A stretch of DNA of 64,000 bases, from positions 93,551 to 157,550 of the forward strand of contig NZ_JANBVH010000006.1 in the NCBI RefSeq assembly GCF_024273235.1. The letters run 5' to 3'. The first letter of the stretch is position 1, and every line of letters begins with the position of its first letter. Made by a program: the position numbers and the translations under genes. The notes below the pieces were generated by a model, which saw only the letters and a list, made by a program, of their open reading frames with translations, was not told the DNA's origin and did no database searches. This document shows, in pieces, positions 30,322 to 38,627 of this stretch. Source of the DNA: Sphingomonas faeni (GTDB lineage: Bacteria > Pseudomonadota > Alphaproteobacteria > Sphingomonadales > Sphingomonadaceae).

Positions 30322-32532
30322 ATGAAAAAACTGATCCTCGGTCCGGTCGTTGCGCTAGCGCTCGCGGCAAGCGTCCACGCACAGACCACGCTCAACGTCC
30401 GCGACGCCGATATCCGCGCGTTCATCGCCGATGCCGCCAAGGTCACCGGGCGGACCTTCATCATCGACAACCGCGTCGCGGGGAAGGTGACCGTGGTCAC
30501 CGATCGCCCGCTGTCGCGCTCCGAATATTTCGAGGTCTTCCTCTCGACCCTGCGCGCCAACGGCCTCGTCGCGGTGCCGACCTCGAACGGCGCGTTCCGC
30601 GTCCAGCCGCTCGACAACGCCGCCTCGCAGCCGAGCCGGATCGGCGTCGCGGGGGCCGCGCGTAACAGCTACGTCACCGAGATCGTCCGCCTCCGGGCGA
30701 TCGACGCGCAGTCCGCGGTCGAGACCGTCCGCCCGCTGGTCAGCGCGCAAGGCTCGGTCAGCGCGAACCGCGGCGGCAACAGCCTCGTCGTGGTCGATTT
30801 CGCCGATAACATCCGCCGTATCCGCGAAGTCCTCCGCCGGATCGACACCGACACCTCGTCGACGCGGGTCGTCGCGCTCAAGAACGCCAGCGCCAAGGAA
30901 ATCGCGACCGCGCTCCAGGGCCTGATCGGCGCGGGCACCGGGGGCGGGCAGGGCGGAGCAGCCGCGACCGGCCCCAGCGCCTCGGTCGTCGCCGTCGAAG
31001 GCTCGAACGCGGTCGCGTTGCGCGGCGATCCGACCACCGTCGCCCGCCTCGCGCAGGTCGCCGCCGACCTCGATCAGAAGGCGCGCAACGGCACCGAGAT
31101 CAGGGTCGTCTTCCTCGAAAATGCCGATGCCGAGCAGTTGCTGCCGGTGCTCCAGGAACTCGTCGGCCAGACCCCGACCCAGCCCGTGCAGACGGCTCTG
31201 TCGCGCTCGAACTTCGGATCGAGCAGCACCAACGGGGCGTCCGGCGGCCAGTCGAACATGTCGCAGCCGCAGATCCCGCAGTCGGGGCCATCCCCGAGCG
31301 GCGGGGGCGGCGGATCGGGCCAGCCCGCGATCACCGCGGCTGGCGGCAAGACCGCCGCGGTCGTGACGCGCTTCGCCGGCGCCAACGCGATCGTCATCGC
31401 CGCCCCCGCCGAGATCCAGCGCCAGCTCAACGACGTCGTCCGCCAGCTCGACACCCGCCGCGAACAGGTGCTGGTCGAGGCGATCGTCGCCGAAGTGTCG
31501 GATTCGACCGCCCGCACGCTCGGCGCGCAGTTCATCGTCGGCGACCCCAGCGGCGGCGCGTTCGGCGCGTCGACCTTCTCCAACTCCGCGCCCAACATCC
31601 TGCAGATCGCCGGCGCGATCGGCGCGACTCAGCTCAACACGTCGAGCACGACGACGGTCAACACCGACGGCAGCACGACGACGACCAACACCACCAGCGA
31701 CGCCGCGAACACGCTCCAACAGTCGGCGATCAGCTCGATCCTCGCGGCGACGGGCGGTTTCGGCGGTTTCGGCGGCAAGATCGGCAGCACGTTCTTCGGC
31801 GCGATCATCAACGCGGTGAAGAGCGACACCACCTCGAACCTGCTCCAGGTTCCGCACCTCGTCACGCTCGACAACCAGGAGGCGCACAGCCTCGTCGGCC
31901 AGGAAATCCCGATCACCACGGGGCAGGCGCTCAGCACCAATTTCGACAACGCCTTCCGCACCACGCAGCGCCAGAACGTCGGTATCGAACTGACCGTCCG
32001 CCCGCAGGTCAATTCGTCGGGCACGGTGAAACTGAACCTCCGCCTCGAGGTCAGCTCGATCGCCGGTCCAGTGTCGAGCGACAACAGCGACCTGATTCTC
32101 AACAAGCGCGAGGTCGAGACCGTCCGCACCGTCGACGACGGCCAGATCGCAGTGATCAGCGGCCTGCTCGACGACAACGAGCGCCGCACGATCGAGAAGA
32201 TCCCGCTGCTCGGCGACATTCCGGTGCTCGGCCATTTGTTCACGTCGAAGGCGAAACAGCGGTCGAAGACCAATCTGATGATCTTCATCCGCCCGACGAT
32301 CCTGCGCACCGCGGAGGACAGCCGCAAGCTGACGGAGCAGCGCTACGGCTATGTCCGGCTGCAGCAGGGCTTGCAGGAGCCGGGCGCCGAGCCGTCGATC
32401 GACCAGCTCGTCCGCGATTACATGGGCGCCGCGCCGCCGATTCCGTCCGGCCCGACCCCCGGCAGCATCGAAGACCCGCGCATCGCGGTCCCGGTACGGA
32501 CCTCGACGATGGTCGTCCGGCCCAAGAAATGA
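30322..32532 (+). CDS. gspD: Type II secretion system secretin GspD
   Basis: The 736-residue outer membrane channel subunit has a signal peptide (MKKLILGPVVALALAASVHA), the N0 domain (NVRDADIRAFIADAAKVTG), N1-N3 repeats, and the secretin domain with VPHLVTLDNQEAHSLVGQEI and the C-terminal gate region. Gly/Ser-rich low-complexity stretches occur at about 205-215 and 300-345. It forms the multimeric pore through which folded proteins leave the periplasm. No pilotin (GspS) is encoded nearby. The stop overlaps the start of gspE (ATGA). Confidence 0.96.
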   Translation: MKKLILGPVVALALAASVHAQTTLNVRDADIRAFIADAAKVTGRTFIIDNRVAGKVTVVTDRPLSRSEYFEVFLSTLRANGLVAVPTSNGAFRVQPLDNAASQPSRIGVAGAARNSYVTEIVRLRAIDAQSAVETVRPLVSAQGSVSANRGGNSLVVVDFADNIRRIREVLRRIDTDTSSTRVVALKNASAKEIATALQGLIGAGTGGGQGGAAATGPSASVVAVEGSNAVALRGDPTTVARLAQVAADLDQKARNGTEIRVVFLENADAEQLLPVLQELVGQTPTQPVQTALSRSNFGSSSTNGASGGQSNMSQPQIPQSGPSPSGGGGGSGQPAITAAGGKTAAVVTRFAGANAIVIAAPAEIQRQLNDVVRQLDTRREQVLVEAIVAEVSDSTARTLGAQFIVGDPSGGAFGASTFSNSAPNILQIAGAIGATQLNTSSTTTVNTDGSTTTTNTTSDAANTLQQSAISSILAATGGFGGFGGKIGSTFFGAIINAVKSDTTSNLLQVPHLVTLDNQEAHSLVGQEIPITTGQALSTNFDNAFRTTQRQNVGIELTVRPQVNSSGTVKLNLRLEVSSIAGPVSSDNSDLILNKREVETVRTVDDGQIAVISGLLDDNERRTIEKIPLLGDIPVLGHLFTSKAKQRSKTNLMIFIRPTILRTAEDSRKLTEQRYGYVRLQQGLQEPGAEPSIDQLVRDYMGAAPPIPSGPTPGSIEDPRIAVPVRTSTMVVRPKK

Positions 32533-34214
32533 TCATCCGCGAAGGCCACGAGATCGACGCTCTTCCTTCCCCCCTCCCGCAAGCGGGAGGGGCCGGGGGT
32601 GGGCGCCCGACCTCCTCGATCGGTATCGTTGAAGGAGAGCGCGAGCCCACCCCCGGCCCCTCCCGCTTGCGGGAGGGGGGAAGTGATGTGGTCTTCTCCA
32701 GCGGTGGTGGCCTCGACATCCCCCAGATCACCATCCCCTACGCGTTCGCCCGAAAATTCGGCGTCGTCATCGACCACACCGACACCGATTCCCACCTGAC
32801 GATCGCGATGCGCGCCGGCGCCGACCCGAAAGTCCTGCTCGAACTCCGCCGCTACCTCGCCCGCCCGTTCGACGTGACCTTCGTCGAACAGATCGCCTTC
32901 GACCGCCTCCTGTCCAACGTCTACGCGATGGACGGCCAGGCCAACGCGCTCGCCGCGGTCGGCATGGGCGACGAACTCGACCTACTCGCGGGCGACATGC
33001 CGACCGCGGAGGATCTGCTCGACACCGCCGACGACGCGCCTGCGATCCGCCTCATCAACGGCATCATCGCCGACGCCGCGCGCAACGGCGTGTCGGATAT
33101 CCACATCGAACCCTACGAGACCGGCCTAGTTGTCCGCATGCGGATCGACGGCGTGCTGCGCGAGACGCTGCGGATGCCGCCCAACGTCGCGCCGGTCGTC
33201 GTCAGCCGCATCAAGGTGATGGCGCGCCTCGACATCGCCGAGCGCCGCGTGCCGCAGGACGGCCGCATGGGGCTGACGCTGGGCGGCAAGCTGCTCGACG
33301 TCCGCGTCTCGACGCTGCCGAGCCGCGCAGGCGAGCGGGTGGTGCTGCGTATCCTCGACAAGGAGAATGCCGGCATCGATCTCGAAGCGCTCGGCCTGCC
33401 GCCCGCGCTGTTCGCGCTGTTGAACGAAGCGCTGAGCGAACCCAACGGCATCATCCTCGTCACCGGCCCGACCGGCTCGGGCAAGACCACCTCGCTCTAC
33501 GCCGCGCTCCGCCTGCTCAACGACGGCAGCCGCAACATCCTGACGGTCGAGGACCCGGTCGAGTACGCCGTCGACGGCGTCGGCCAGACTCAGGTGAACC
33601 CGAAGGTCGGCCTGACCTTCGCCGCAGGTTTGCGGGCGATCCTCCGCCAGGATCCCGACGTCGTGATGGTCGGCGAAATCCGCGACCGCGAGACCGCCGA
33701 GATCGCGGTGCAGGCATCGCTCACCGGGCATCTCGTGCTGTCGACCGTCCACACCAACGACGCGATCGGCGCGATCACCCGCATGCGCGACATGAAGGTC
33801 GAGAGCTTCCTGCTCGCCTCGACGCTGCGCGCGGTGATCGCCCAGCGCCTCGTCCGCCGCCTGTGCCCGACCTGTCGCAAGGCCGTCCCCGCCTCGGACA
33901 CCGTCGCCCCGTTGCTCGGCATCGCCCCCGAGGCGATCGTCTACGTCGCGCAAGGCTGCGACGACTGCAACCAGACCGGTTACAAGGGCCGCATCGGCGT
34001 CTTCGAAGCGGTCCGCATCGACGACACCATCCGCCGCCTGATCAACACCGACGGCCACGAATCCGAAATCACCGCGCACGCCTTCGCGAAATCCCCGAAC
34101 CTGGCGCAGTCGGCGCGCGACCTAGTCCTGTCCGGCCAGACCACCGCCGAAGAAGCGGTAAGAGTATCCCGCCGCGACACGACCGAAGTCGTGCCCGAGG
34201 TGACCGATGCGTAA
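32529..34214 (+). CDS. gspE: Type II secretion ATPase GspE, with a repeat-encoded N-terminal insert
   Basis: A 561-residue AAA-type secretion ATPase. Walker A is TGPTGSGKTTS near residue 318, the Asp box and Walker B are in LRQDPDVVMVGEIRDRETAE, and the His box in STVHTNDA. A zinc-binding Cys tetrad (CPTC and CDDC near 452-483) is typical of GspE. Residues about 13-52 (PLPQAGGAGGGRP, GPSRLREGG) are encoded by a family C palindrome inside the gene. The normal N1E-like domain (IPYAFARKFGVVIDHTDTD) only begins at about 68. ATG 32529 overlaps the gspD stop, so the insert is probably translated. Confidence 0.95.
   Translation: MIIREGHEIDALPSPLPQAGGAGGGRPTSSIGIVEGEREPTPGPSRLREGGSDVVFSSGGGLDIPQITIPYAFARKFGVVIDHTDTDSHLTIAMRAGADPKVLLELRRYLARPFDVTFVEQIAFDRLLSNVYAMDGQANALAAVGMGDELDLLAGDMPTAEDLLDTADDAPAIRLINGIIADAARNGVSDIHIEPYETGLVVRMRIDGVLRETLRMPPNVAPVVVSRIKVMARLDIAERRVPQDGRMGLTLGGKLLDVRVSTLPSRAGERVVLRILDKENAGIDLEALGLPPALFALLNEALSEPNGIILVTGPTGSGKTTSLYAALRLLNDGSRNILTVEDPVEYAVDGVGQTQVNPKVGLTFAAGLRAILRQDPDVVMVGEIRDRETAEIAVQASLTGHLVLSTVHTNDAIGAITRMRDMKVESFLLASTLRAVIAQRLVRRLCPTCRKAVPASDTVAPLLGIAPEAIVYVAQGCDDCNQTGYKGRIGVFEAVRIDDTIRRLINTDGHESEITAHAFAKSPNLAQSARDLVLSGQTTAEEAVRVSRRDTTEVVPEVTDA
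32566..32683. repeat. Family C palindrome inside gspE, frame kept open
   Basis: Arms CTTCCCCCCTCCCGCAAGCG and CGCTTGCGGGAGGGGGGAAG with inner GGGGGTGGGC/GCCCACCCCC, wholly inside the 5' part of the gspE coding sequence. It is the same element type seen between genes elsewhere, but here it encodes amino acids. Confidence 0.88.
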
Positions 34215-34217
34215 CGC

Positions 34218-34333
34218 CTCTTCCCCCCTCCCTGAAAGGGAGGGGCCGGGAGTGGGTAGGCCGGCTCGGGCCACCGCCCCCCGCGTCATAAACCAACCCA
34301 CCCCCAACCCCTCCCTTCCAGGGAGGGGAGCAG
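34218..34333. repeat. Family C palindrome between gspE and gspF
   Basis: Arms CCCCCCTCCCTGAAAGGGAG and CCCTCCCTTCCAGGGAGGGG, inner GGGAGTGGGT/ACCCACCCC. It fills the whole 122-bp gap inside the T2SS operon, and its distal arm (GGGAGGGGAGCAGG) supplies the only Shine-Dalgarno-like sequence before the GTG of gspF. Confidence 0.85.
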
Positions 34334-34336
34334 GTC

Positions 34337-35563
34337 GTGGCTGATTTCGACTATATCGCGATCGACACCAAAGGCGCCGAGCGACGCGGCCACGTCGCCG
34401 CGCCCGACATCGACGTCGCGCGCGCTACCCTCGACGCGCGCAAATTCTACGTCGTGAAGATCACCCCCGGCGCGCCCCCACAGGCAACCAAGGGCCGCCC
34501 GCTCTTCGGTCTCCAGCTCGGCACGCCAAAGATGTCGGGCAAGAACCTCACCCTCTTCACCCGCCAGCTCGCCACCCTGAACCGCGTCTCGCCGCTCGAG
34601 GAATCGCTCCGTACCATCACCCGCCAGACCGAGCAGGACAGCGTTCGCACGATCGTCCAGCACGTCCACGCCGGCGTCGTCGAAGGCCGCCGCCTCGCCG
34701 ACGCAATGGCACGGGAACCCAAGAGCTTCCCGCCACTCTACCGCGCGATGGTCTCGGCCGGCGAAAGTTCGGGCTCGCTTCCGACCATCCTCGACCGCCT
34801 CGCTGCCCTGCTCGAACGCCAGGCCGAAATCCGCGGCAAGCTCATCACCGCGTTGGCCTATCCCTCCATCCTCGCGCTCGTCGCGCTGGGCGTAGTGACC
34901 GCCCTGATGATGTTCGTCGTGCCCCAGGTGGTCGAGCAATTCGACACAGTTGGCCAGCAATTACCGTTACTTACGCGCATGGTCATGGCCTTCTCCGCCT
35001 TCCTCGTCGGCTATTGGTGGGTGATCGCTCTTGGCCTAACCCTGTCTAACCTTCTTTTGTGGCGCGCCCTCAAGGACCCTACCTTCCGCCTCGCTTTCGA
35101 CAGCTGGCTGCTCCGCATTCCGATGCTCGGCCGGCTGATCCGAGACCTCCATGCGGCCCGCATGGCGCGCACCCTTGGCACGATGGTCGCGAGCCGCCTG
35201 CCGCTGCTCGACGGCCTCAATCTCACCGCCAGCACGATCCACAACCGCCGCCTGCGCCAGGCATCCGACCAGATCGTCGACGCGATCCGCGGCGGTGGCA
35301 GCCTTTCCGCCGCGATGCGCCGCGCCGGCGTCTTCCCGCCGCTGCTGACCTATCTCGCGGCGAGCGGCGAAGCCGCCGGTCGCCTCGACGAGATGCTGGA
35401 GCGCGCCGCCGACTATCTCGAGCGCGAGTTCGACCGCTTCACCGCCACCGCACTCTCGTTGCTCGAACCGCTGATCATCGTCGTGATGGGCGGCATCGTC
35501 GCGACGATCGTGCTATCCATCCTGCTCCCGATCCTCCAGCTCAACACGCTGGCCGGACAATGA
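34337..35563 (+). CDS. gspF: Type II secretion inner-membrane platform protein GspF
   Basis: The 408-residue product has two repeated cytoplasmic GspF domains and three membrane helices (YPSILALVALGVVTALMMFV, FLVGYWWVIALGLTLSNLL, and LIIVVMGGIVATIVLSILLP at the end). Conserved motifs FTRQLATLNR, MVSAGESSGSL and LTYLAASGEAAGRLDEML are present. It is the platform that connects the GspE ATPase to pseudopilus assembly. The GTG start follows the palindrome at 34218. Its stop overlaps an alternative gspG start. Confidence 0.95.
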   Translation: MADFDYIAIDTKGAERRGHVAAPDIDVARATLDARKFYVVKITPGAPPQATKGRPLFGLQLGTPKMSGKNLTLFTRQLATLNRVSPLEESLRTITRQTEQDSVRTIVQHVHAGVVEGRRLADAMAREPKSFPPLYRAMVSAGESSGSLPTILDRLAALLERQAEIRGKLITALAYPSILALVALGVVTALMMFVVPQVVEQFDTVGQQLPLLTRMVMAFSAFLVGYWWVIALGLTLSNLLLWRALKDPTFRLAFDSWLLRIPMLGRLIRDLHAARMARTLGTMVASRLPLLDGLNLTASTIHNRRLRQASDQIVDAIRGGGSLSAAMRRAGVFPPLLTYLAASGEAAGRLDEMLERAADYLEREFDRFTATALSLLEPLIIVVMGGIVATIVLSILLPILQLNTLAGQ

Positions 35564-35571
35564 GGTCGTAC

Positions 35572-36012
35572 ATGCGTCCAGAAGACAAAAAGAAGCGCCG
35601 CGAGGCCGGCTTTACCCTCGTCGAGTTGATGGTGGTGATCGTCATCATCGGCCTGCTCGCGACGATCGTCGCGCTCAACGTGCTGCCCTCGGGCGACACC
35701 GCGCGGATTCAGAAGGCGAAGGCCGACATCGCCCAGATCGAGGGCGGGCTTGAACTGTACAAGCTCCAGAACATGACCTTCCCCAACACCTCGCAAGGGT
35801 TGAACGCGCTGGTCACCGCGCCCGCCGGCCTGACCGATCCCTCGCGCTATCAGCGCGGCGGCTATCTCAAGAAGCTGCCCAACGATCCCTGGGGTCGCCC
35901 ATATCTCTACGCGTCACCCGGCACGCACGGCGAGGCCGACGTCTGGACCTTCGGGGCCGACGGCAAGGAAGGCGGCGAGGGGATCGATGCCGATATCGGC
36001 AGCTGGCAGTAA
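35572..36012 (+). CDS. gspG: Type II secretion major pseudopilin GspG
   Basis: The 146-residue major pseudopilin has a short leader (MRPEDKKKRREAG) cut before the N-methylated Phe of FTLVELMVVIVIIGLLATIV, the classic type IV pilin-like helix with Glu at +5. The C-terminal part keeps the calcium-binding and fold motifs LKKLPNDPWGRPYLY and ADVWTFGADGKEGGEG. Either ATG 35572 or the in-frame ATG 35560, overlapping the gspF stop, could be used. The prepilin peptidase GspO is not in the window. Confidence 0.96.
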   Translation: MRPEDKKKRREAGFTLVELMVVIVIIGLLATIVALNVLPSGDTARIQKAKADIAQIEGGLELYKLQNMTFPNTSQGLNALVTAPAGLTDPSRYQRGGYLKKLPNDPWGRPYLYASPGTHGEADVWTFGADGKEGGEGIDADIGSWQ

Positions 36013-36535
36013 GTCCTTGGACTGGGTCCCCGCCGACGCGGGGACACTTTCGCGGAGGCGCGAAAGTGGTTTCACGCCTCCGTGGCGCTACGCCGAACGC
36101 GGCTTCACGCTGGTCGAGCTGATGGTCGTCGTCACGATCATCGGCCTCGCATCGGCGGTGGCCGTGCTCGTGATGCCCGACCCGCGCGGCCGTGTGCTCG
36201 ACGAGGCGACGCGTTTCGCCCTGCGCACCCGCGCCGCGCATGATTCGGCAATCGTCGACGCGCGTCCGGTCAGCGTCTGGGTCACCGGCGGCGGCTATGG
36301 CTTCGACCAACGGCTGGCAGGGGGCTGGACGCCGATCGCCGAGAAACCGATGCGCGTCGAACGCTGGAACGACGGCACCAGGGCCAGCATCGGTGACGCC
36401 AGCGGTCGTATGCGCGTAACCTTCGACCCGACCGGACTTGTCGATCGCCCCGCGGAAATCCGGCTCGACCGCGGCGGGGTTGCGGCGACCGTGCATATCG
36501 ACGCCGACGGCAGCGTGCGCGCCGATGCAGGCTGA
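35987..36535 (+). CDS. gspH: Type II secretion minor pseudopilin GspH, N-terminus uncertain
   Basis: The product (up to 182 residues) has the pseudopilin helix GFTLVELMVVVTIIGLASAV and a C-terminal beta domain (TFDPTGLVDRPAEIRLDRGG). The leader before the Phe is long: from ATG 35987, inside the end of gspG, it is about 35 residues and contains two small perfect hairpins (36026-36068). TTG 36017 is another possible start. The unusual leader suggests that a small palindromic element replaced or extended the original start. Confidence 0.85.
   Translation: MPISAAGSKSLDWVPADAGTLSRRRESGFTPPWRYAERGFTLVELMVVVTIIGLASAVAVLVMPDPRGRVLDEATRFALRTRAAHDSAIVDARPVSVWVTGGGYGFDQRLAGGWTPIAEKPMRVERWNDGTRASIGDASGRMRVTFDPTGLVDRPAEIRLDRGGVAATVHIDADGSVRADAG
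36026..36068. repeat. Pair of small perfect hairpins in the gspH leader
   Basis: GTCCCCGC-CGAC-GCGGGGAC is followed, sharing one base, by CACTTTCGC-GGAGGC-GCGAAAGTG. Both stems are perfect (8 and 9 bp). They look like a short repeat element between gspG and gspH. Confidence 0.7.
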
Positions 36536-36914
36536 GCGCGGCTTTACTCTAATAGAAATTATGGTCGCGCTGGCCGTCTTCAGCCTCGCGGCGATGGCGC
36601 TCGTGCGTCTGGAAAGCGCGACGATCCGCGGCGCCTCGATCCTCGACGAAACCCTCGTTGCGCAGATGGTCGCCCGCAACGTCGCGATCGAGGCGGTGAC
36701 CGACGCGCAACCGCCAACCGCAGGCCGCGTCACGGGCGTCGAGACGAACGGCGGCCAGGCCTGGACCTGGACCCGGCAGGTCAGCGCGCTCGGCGGCTCG
36801 CGCGTGCTGCGGATCGACGTGGTGGTCGCCGACCGTACCGGCACCCAACTCGGCCGCCTGACGATGGTCCGCCCCGCGCCGAACGTCGCGACCCCGCAGG
36901 CGGCCACATCATGA
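36525..36914 (+). CDS. gspI: Type II secretion minor pseudopilin GspI
   Basis: A 129-residue pseudopilin with a very short leader (MQAERG) and the helix FTLIEIMVALAVFSLAAMAL. The rest (TLVAQMVARNVAIEAV, then VVVADRTGTQLGRLTMVRP) fits GspI. The GspI-J-K complex caps the pseudopilus. The start lies 11 bp inside gspH, and the end overlaps gspJ by ATGA. Confidence 0.93.
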   Translation: MQAERGFTLIEIMVALAVFSLAAMALVRLESATIRGASILDETLVAQMVARNVAIEAVTDAQPPTAGRVTGVETNGGQAWTWTRQVSALGGSRVLRIDVVVADRTGTQLGRLTMVRPAPNVATPQAATS

Positions 36915-37630
36915 GCCGGGGTCGTCGCAACACTGCGATCGGTACGGACGAGGTGGCGACGTCGGCAGGCGAGGCGGGCTTTACGCTGATCGAGGTCATG
37001 GTCTCGCTGATGATCTTCGGGATGATCGCCGCGGCGGGCGTTGCCATTCTGTCGTTCAGCGTCAGAGCACAGAGTTCGACCGGCGCCAAGCTCGACGATA
37101 TCAGCGCGCTGACCCGAACGATGTCGATCCTCTCCGCGGATCTTGCCCAGGCCTCGAATCGCGTCACGCGCGACGAAGCCGGAACGCGCATACCGGCGTT
37201 CGTCGGCGAGAGCGGATCGGGCGTCACGCCGATGCTCCGCCTCGTCCGCGCCGGCTGGAGCAATATCGACGGTACCGCACGGTCCAACCTGCAAAAGGTC
37301 GCCTACCGCGTCGATGCGGGCACGCTCCAGCGGATCGCCTATCCGATGATCGACGGTGCCCAGCCTCTGCCGCCGGCCGCGCTGCTGACGCGCGTGCGCC
37401 AGGTCGGCCTTCGATACCGGATCGCCGGCGGCTGGAGCGATCGCTGGGACGGAGCAGGCGGCGCGCCCTTGCCCGACGCGATGGAATTGCGTGTCCAACG
37501 CGACGATGGGACGCAGTTTCGCCAGATGTTCCTGGTCGGCACCGGCTACACGCCGATGCCCGCCGACATCAGCGAGGCTGGTTCTCCGGCGACCCCCGCC
37601 TCGCAACAGGGGGCGTCCGGTGCAAACTGA
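36911..37630 (+). CDS. gspJ: Type II secretion minor pseudopilin GspJ
   Basis: A 239-residue pseudopilin with the helix AGFTLIEVMVSLMIFGMIAA after a leader of about 23 residues. The globular part has LDDISALTRTMSILSADLAQ and the beta-domain end GLRYRIAGGWSDRW, typical of GspJ. It forms the tip complex with GspI and GspK. Coupled start (ATGA with gspI). Confidence 0.93.
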   Translation: MSRGRRNTAIGTDEVATSAGEAGFTLIEVMVSLMIFGMIAAAGVAILSFSVRAQSSTGAKLDDISALTRTMSILSADLAQASNRVTRDEAGTRIPAFVGESGSGVTPMLRLVRAGWSNIDGTARSNLQKVAYRVDAGTLQRIAYPMIDGAQPLPPAALLTRVRQVGLRYRIAGGWSDRWDGAGGAPLPDAMELRVQRDDGTQFRQMFLVGTGYTPMPADISEAGSPATPASQQGASGAN

Positions 37631-38627
37631 CCCTTTGCCATCGCGCGGTATTGAGCGGGGGCCGGAGCGGGGCGCCGCGTTGCTGACCGTGCTGATGCTG
37701 GTCGCGATCATCGCCGTGATGGCGGGCGCCGCGCTCGAAAAGCTGCGGCTGTCGACGCGGTTGGCGGGGAATGCCGCGACCGGCGAGCAGGCGCGCGCCT
37801 ATGCGCTGGCCGCCGAGACGATGGCGCTCACCCGCATCTCGAATCTGCTCGGCCAGAGCTCGAAGCGGGTCACGCTCGCGGGTAATTGGAGCAATACCCC
37901 GTTCGGTCTGCCGGTCCCCGGTGGCTTCGCGACCGCGCGCGTGCGGGATGGTGCGAACTGCTTCAACCTCAACAGCCTGGTGCGGATGACCGGACCCGGC
38001 GTTTACACGACGCAACGCGAGGCCCGCCCGCAATTCGTCCGCCTGATGCGGCTCCTCGACGTGCCGGTACAGGTCGCCGAACAGGTCGCGGCAGGCACGG
38101 CGGACTGGATCGACACCGATCAGGATCAGGAGCAGATGGGCGCGGAGGATGGCGCCTATCTGGGGCGCGAGACGCCGTATCGTACCGCGGGTACGCTGAT
38201 GACCGACCCGAGCGAGTTGCGGGCCGTGCTCGGCATGACCCCTGAGATCTACGCCAGGCTGCGGCCCTGGATCTGCACGCTGCCGATCGCGAAACCGTCG
38301 CCGATCAACGTCAATACGCTGTTGCCCGAACAGGCGGTGCTGTTGGCGATGATGTATCCCGATACGCTGTCGATCGGCAACGCGCAGCAGGCGCTGCTGC
38401 GGCGGCCGGTACAGGGCTATGGCGAGATCGGCCAGATGCAGACGAGCCTGTCGCTGCTCGGGGCGCCGGCGATCGGGCCAGGCGCGGAAGCCACGGTCGT
38501 CTCGAAATGGTTCACGCTCGATATCGACGTGACGCTGGGGCGCACGCAAATGCAGGAACGTGCGCTGATCGACGCTAGCCGGGTTCCCGCGCAGCTCGTA
38601 TCGCGGCAATGGGGCGAGCCATCATGA
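37620..38627 (+). CDS. gspK: Type II secretion minor pseudopilin GspK
   Basis: A 335-residue GspK, the largest pseudopilin, starting at GTG 37620 inside the end of gspJ. The helix is GAALLTVLMLVAIIAVMAGA, without the usual Glu at +5, which is normal for GspK. It contains GTADWIDTDQDQEQMGAEDG and the helix-hairpin-like segment LPIAKPSPINVNTLLPEQAV. It sits at the tip of the pseudopilus. Coupled to gspL by ATGA. Confidence 0.93.
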   Translation: MQTDPLPSRGIERGPERGAALLTVLMLVAIIAVMAGAALEKLRLSTRLAGNAATGEQARAYALAAETMALTRISNLLGQSSKRVTLAGNWSNTPFGLPVPGGFATARVRDGANCFNLNSLVRMTGPGVYTTQREARPQFVRLMRLLDVPVQVAEQVAAGTADWIDTDQDQEQMGAEDGAYLGRETPYRTAGTLMTDPSELRAVLGMTPEIYARLRPWICTLPIAKPSPINVNTLLPEQAVLLAMMYPDTLSIGNAQQALLRRPVQGYGEIGQMQTSLSLLGAPAIGPGAEATVVSKWFTLDIDVTLGRTQMQERALIDASRVPAQLVSRQWGEPS

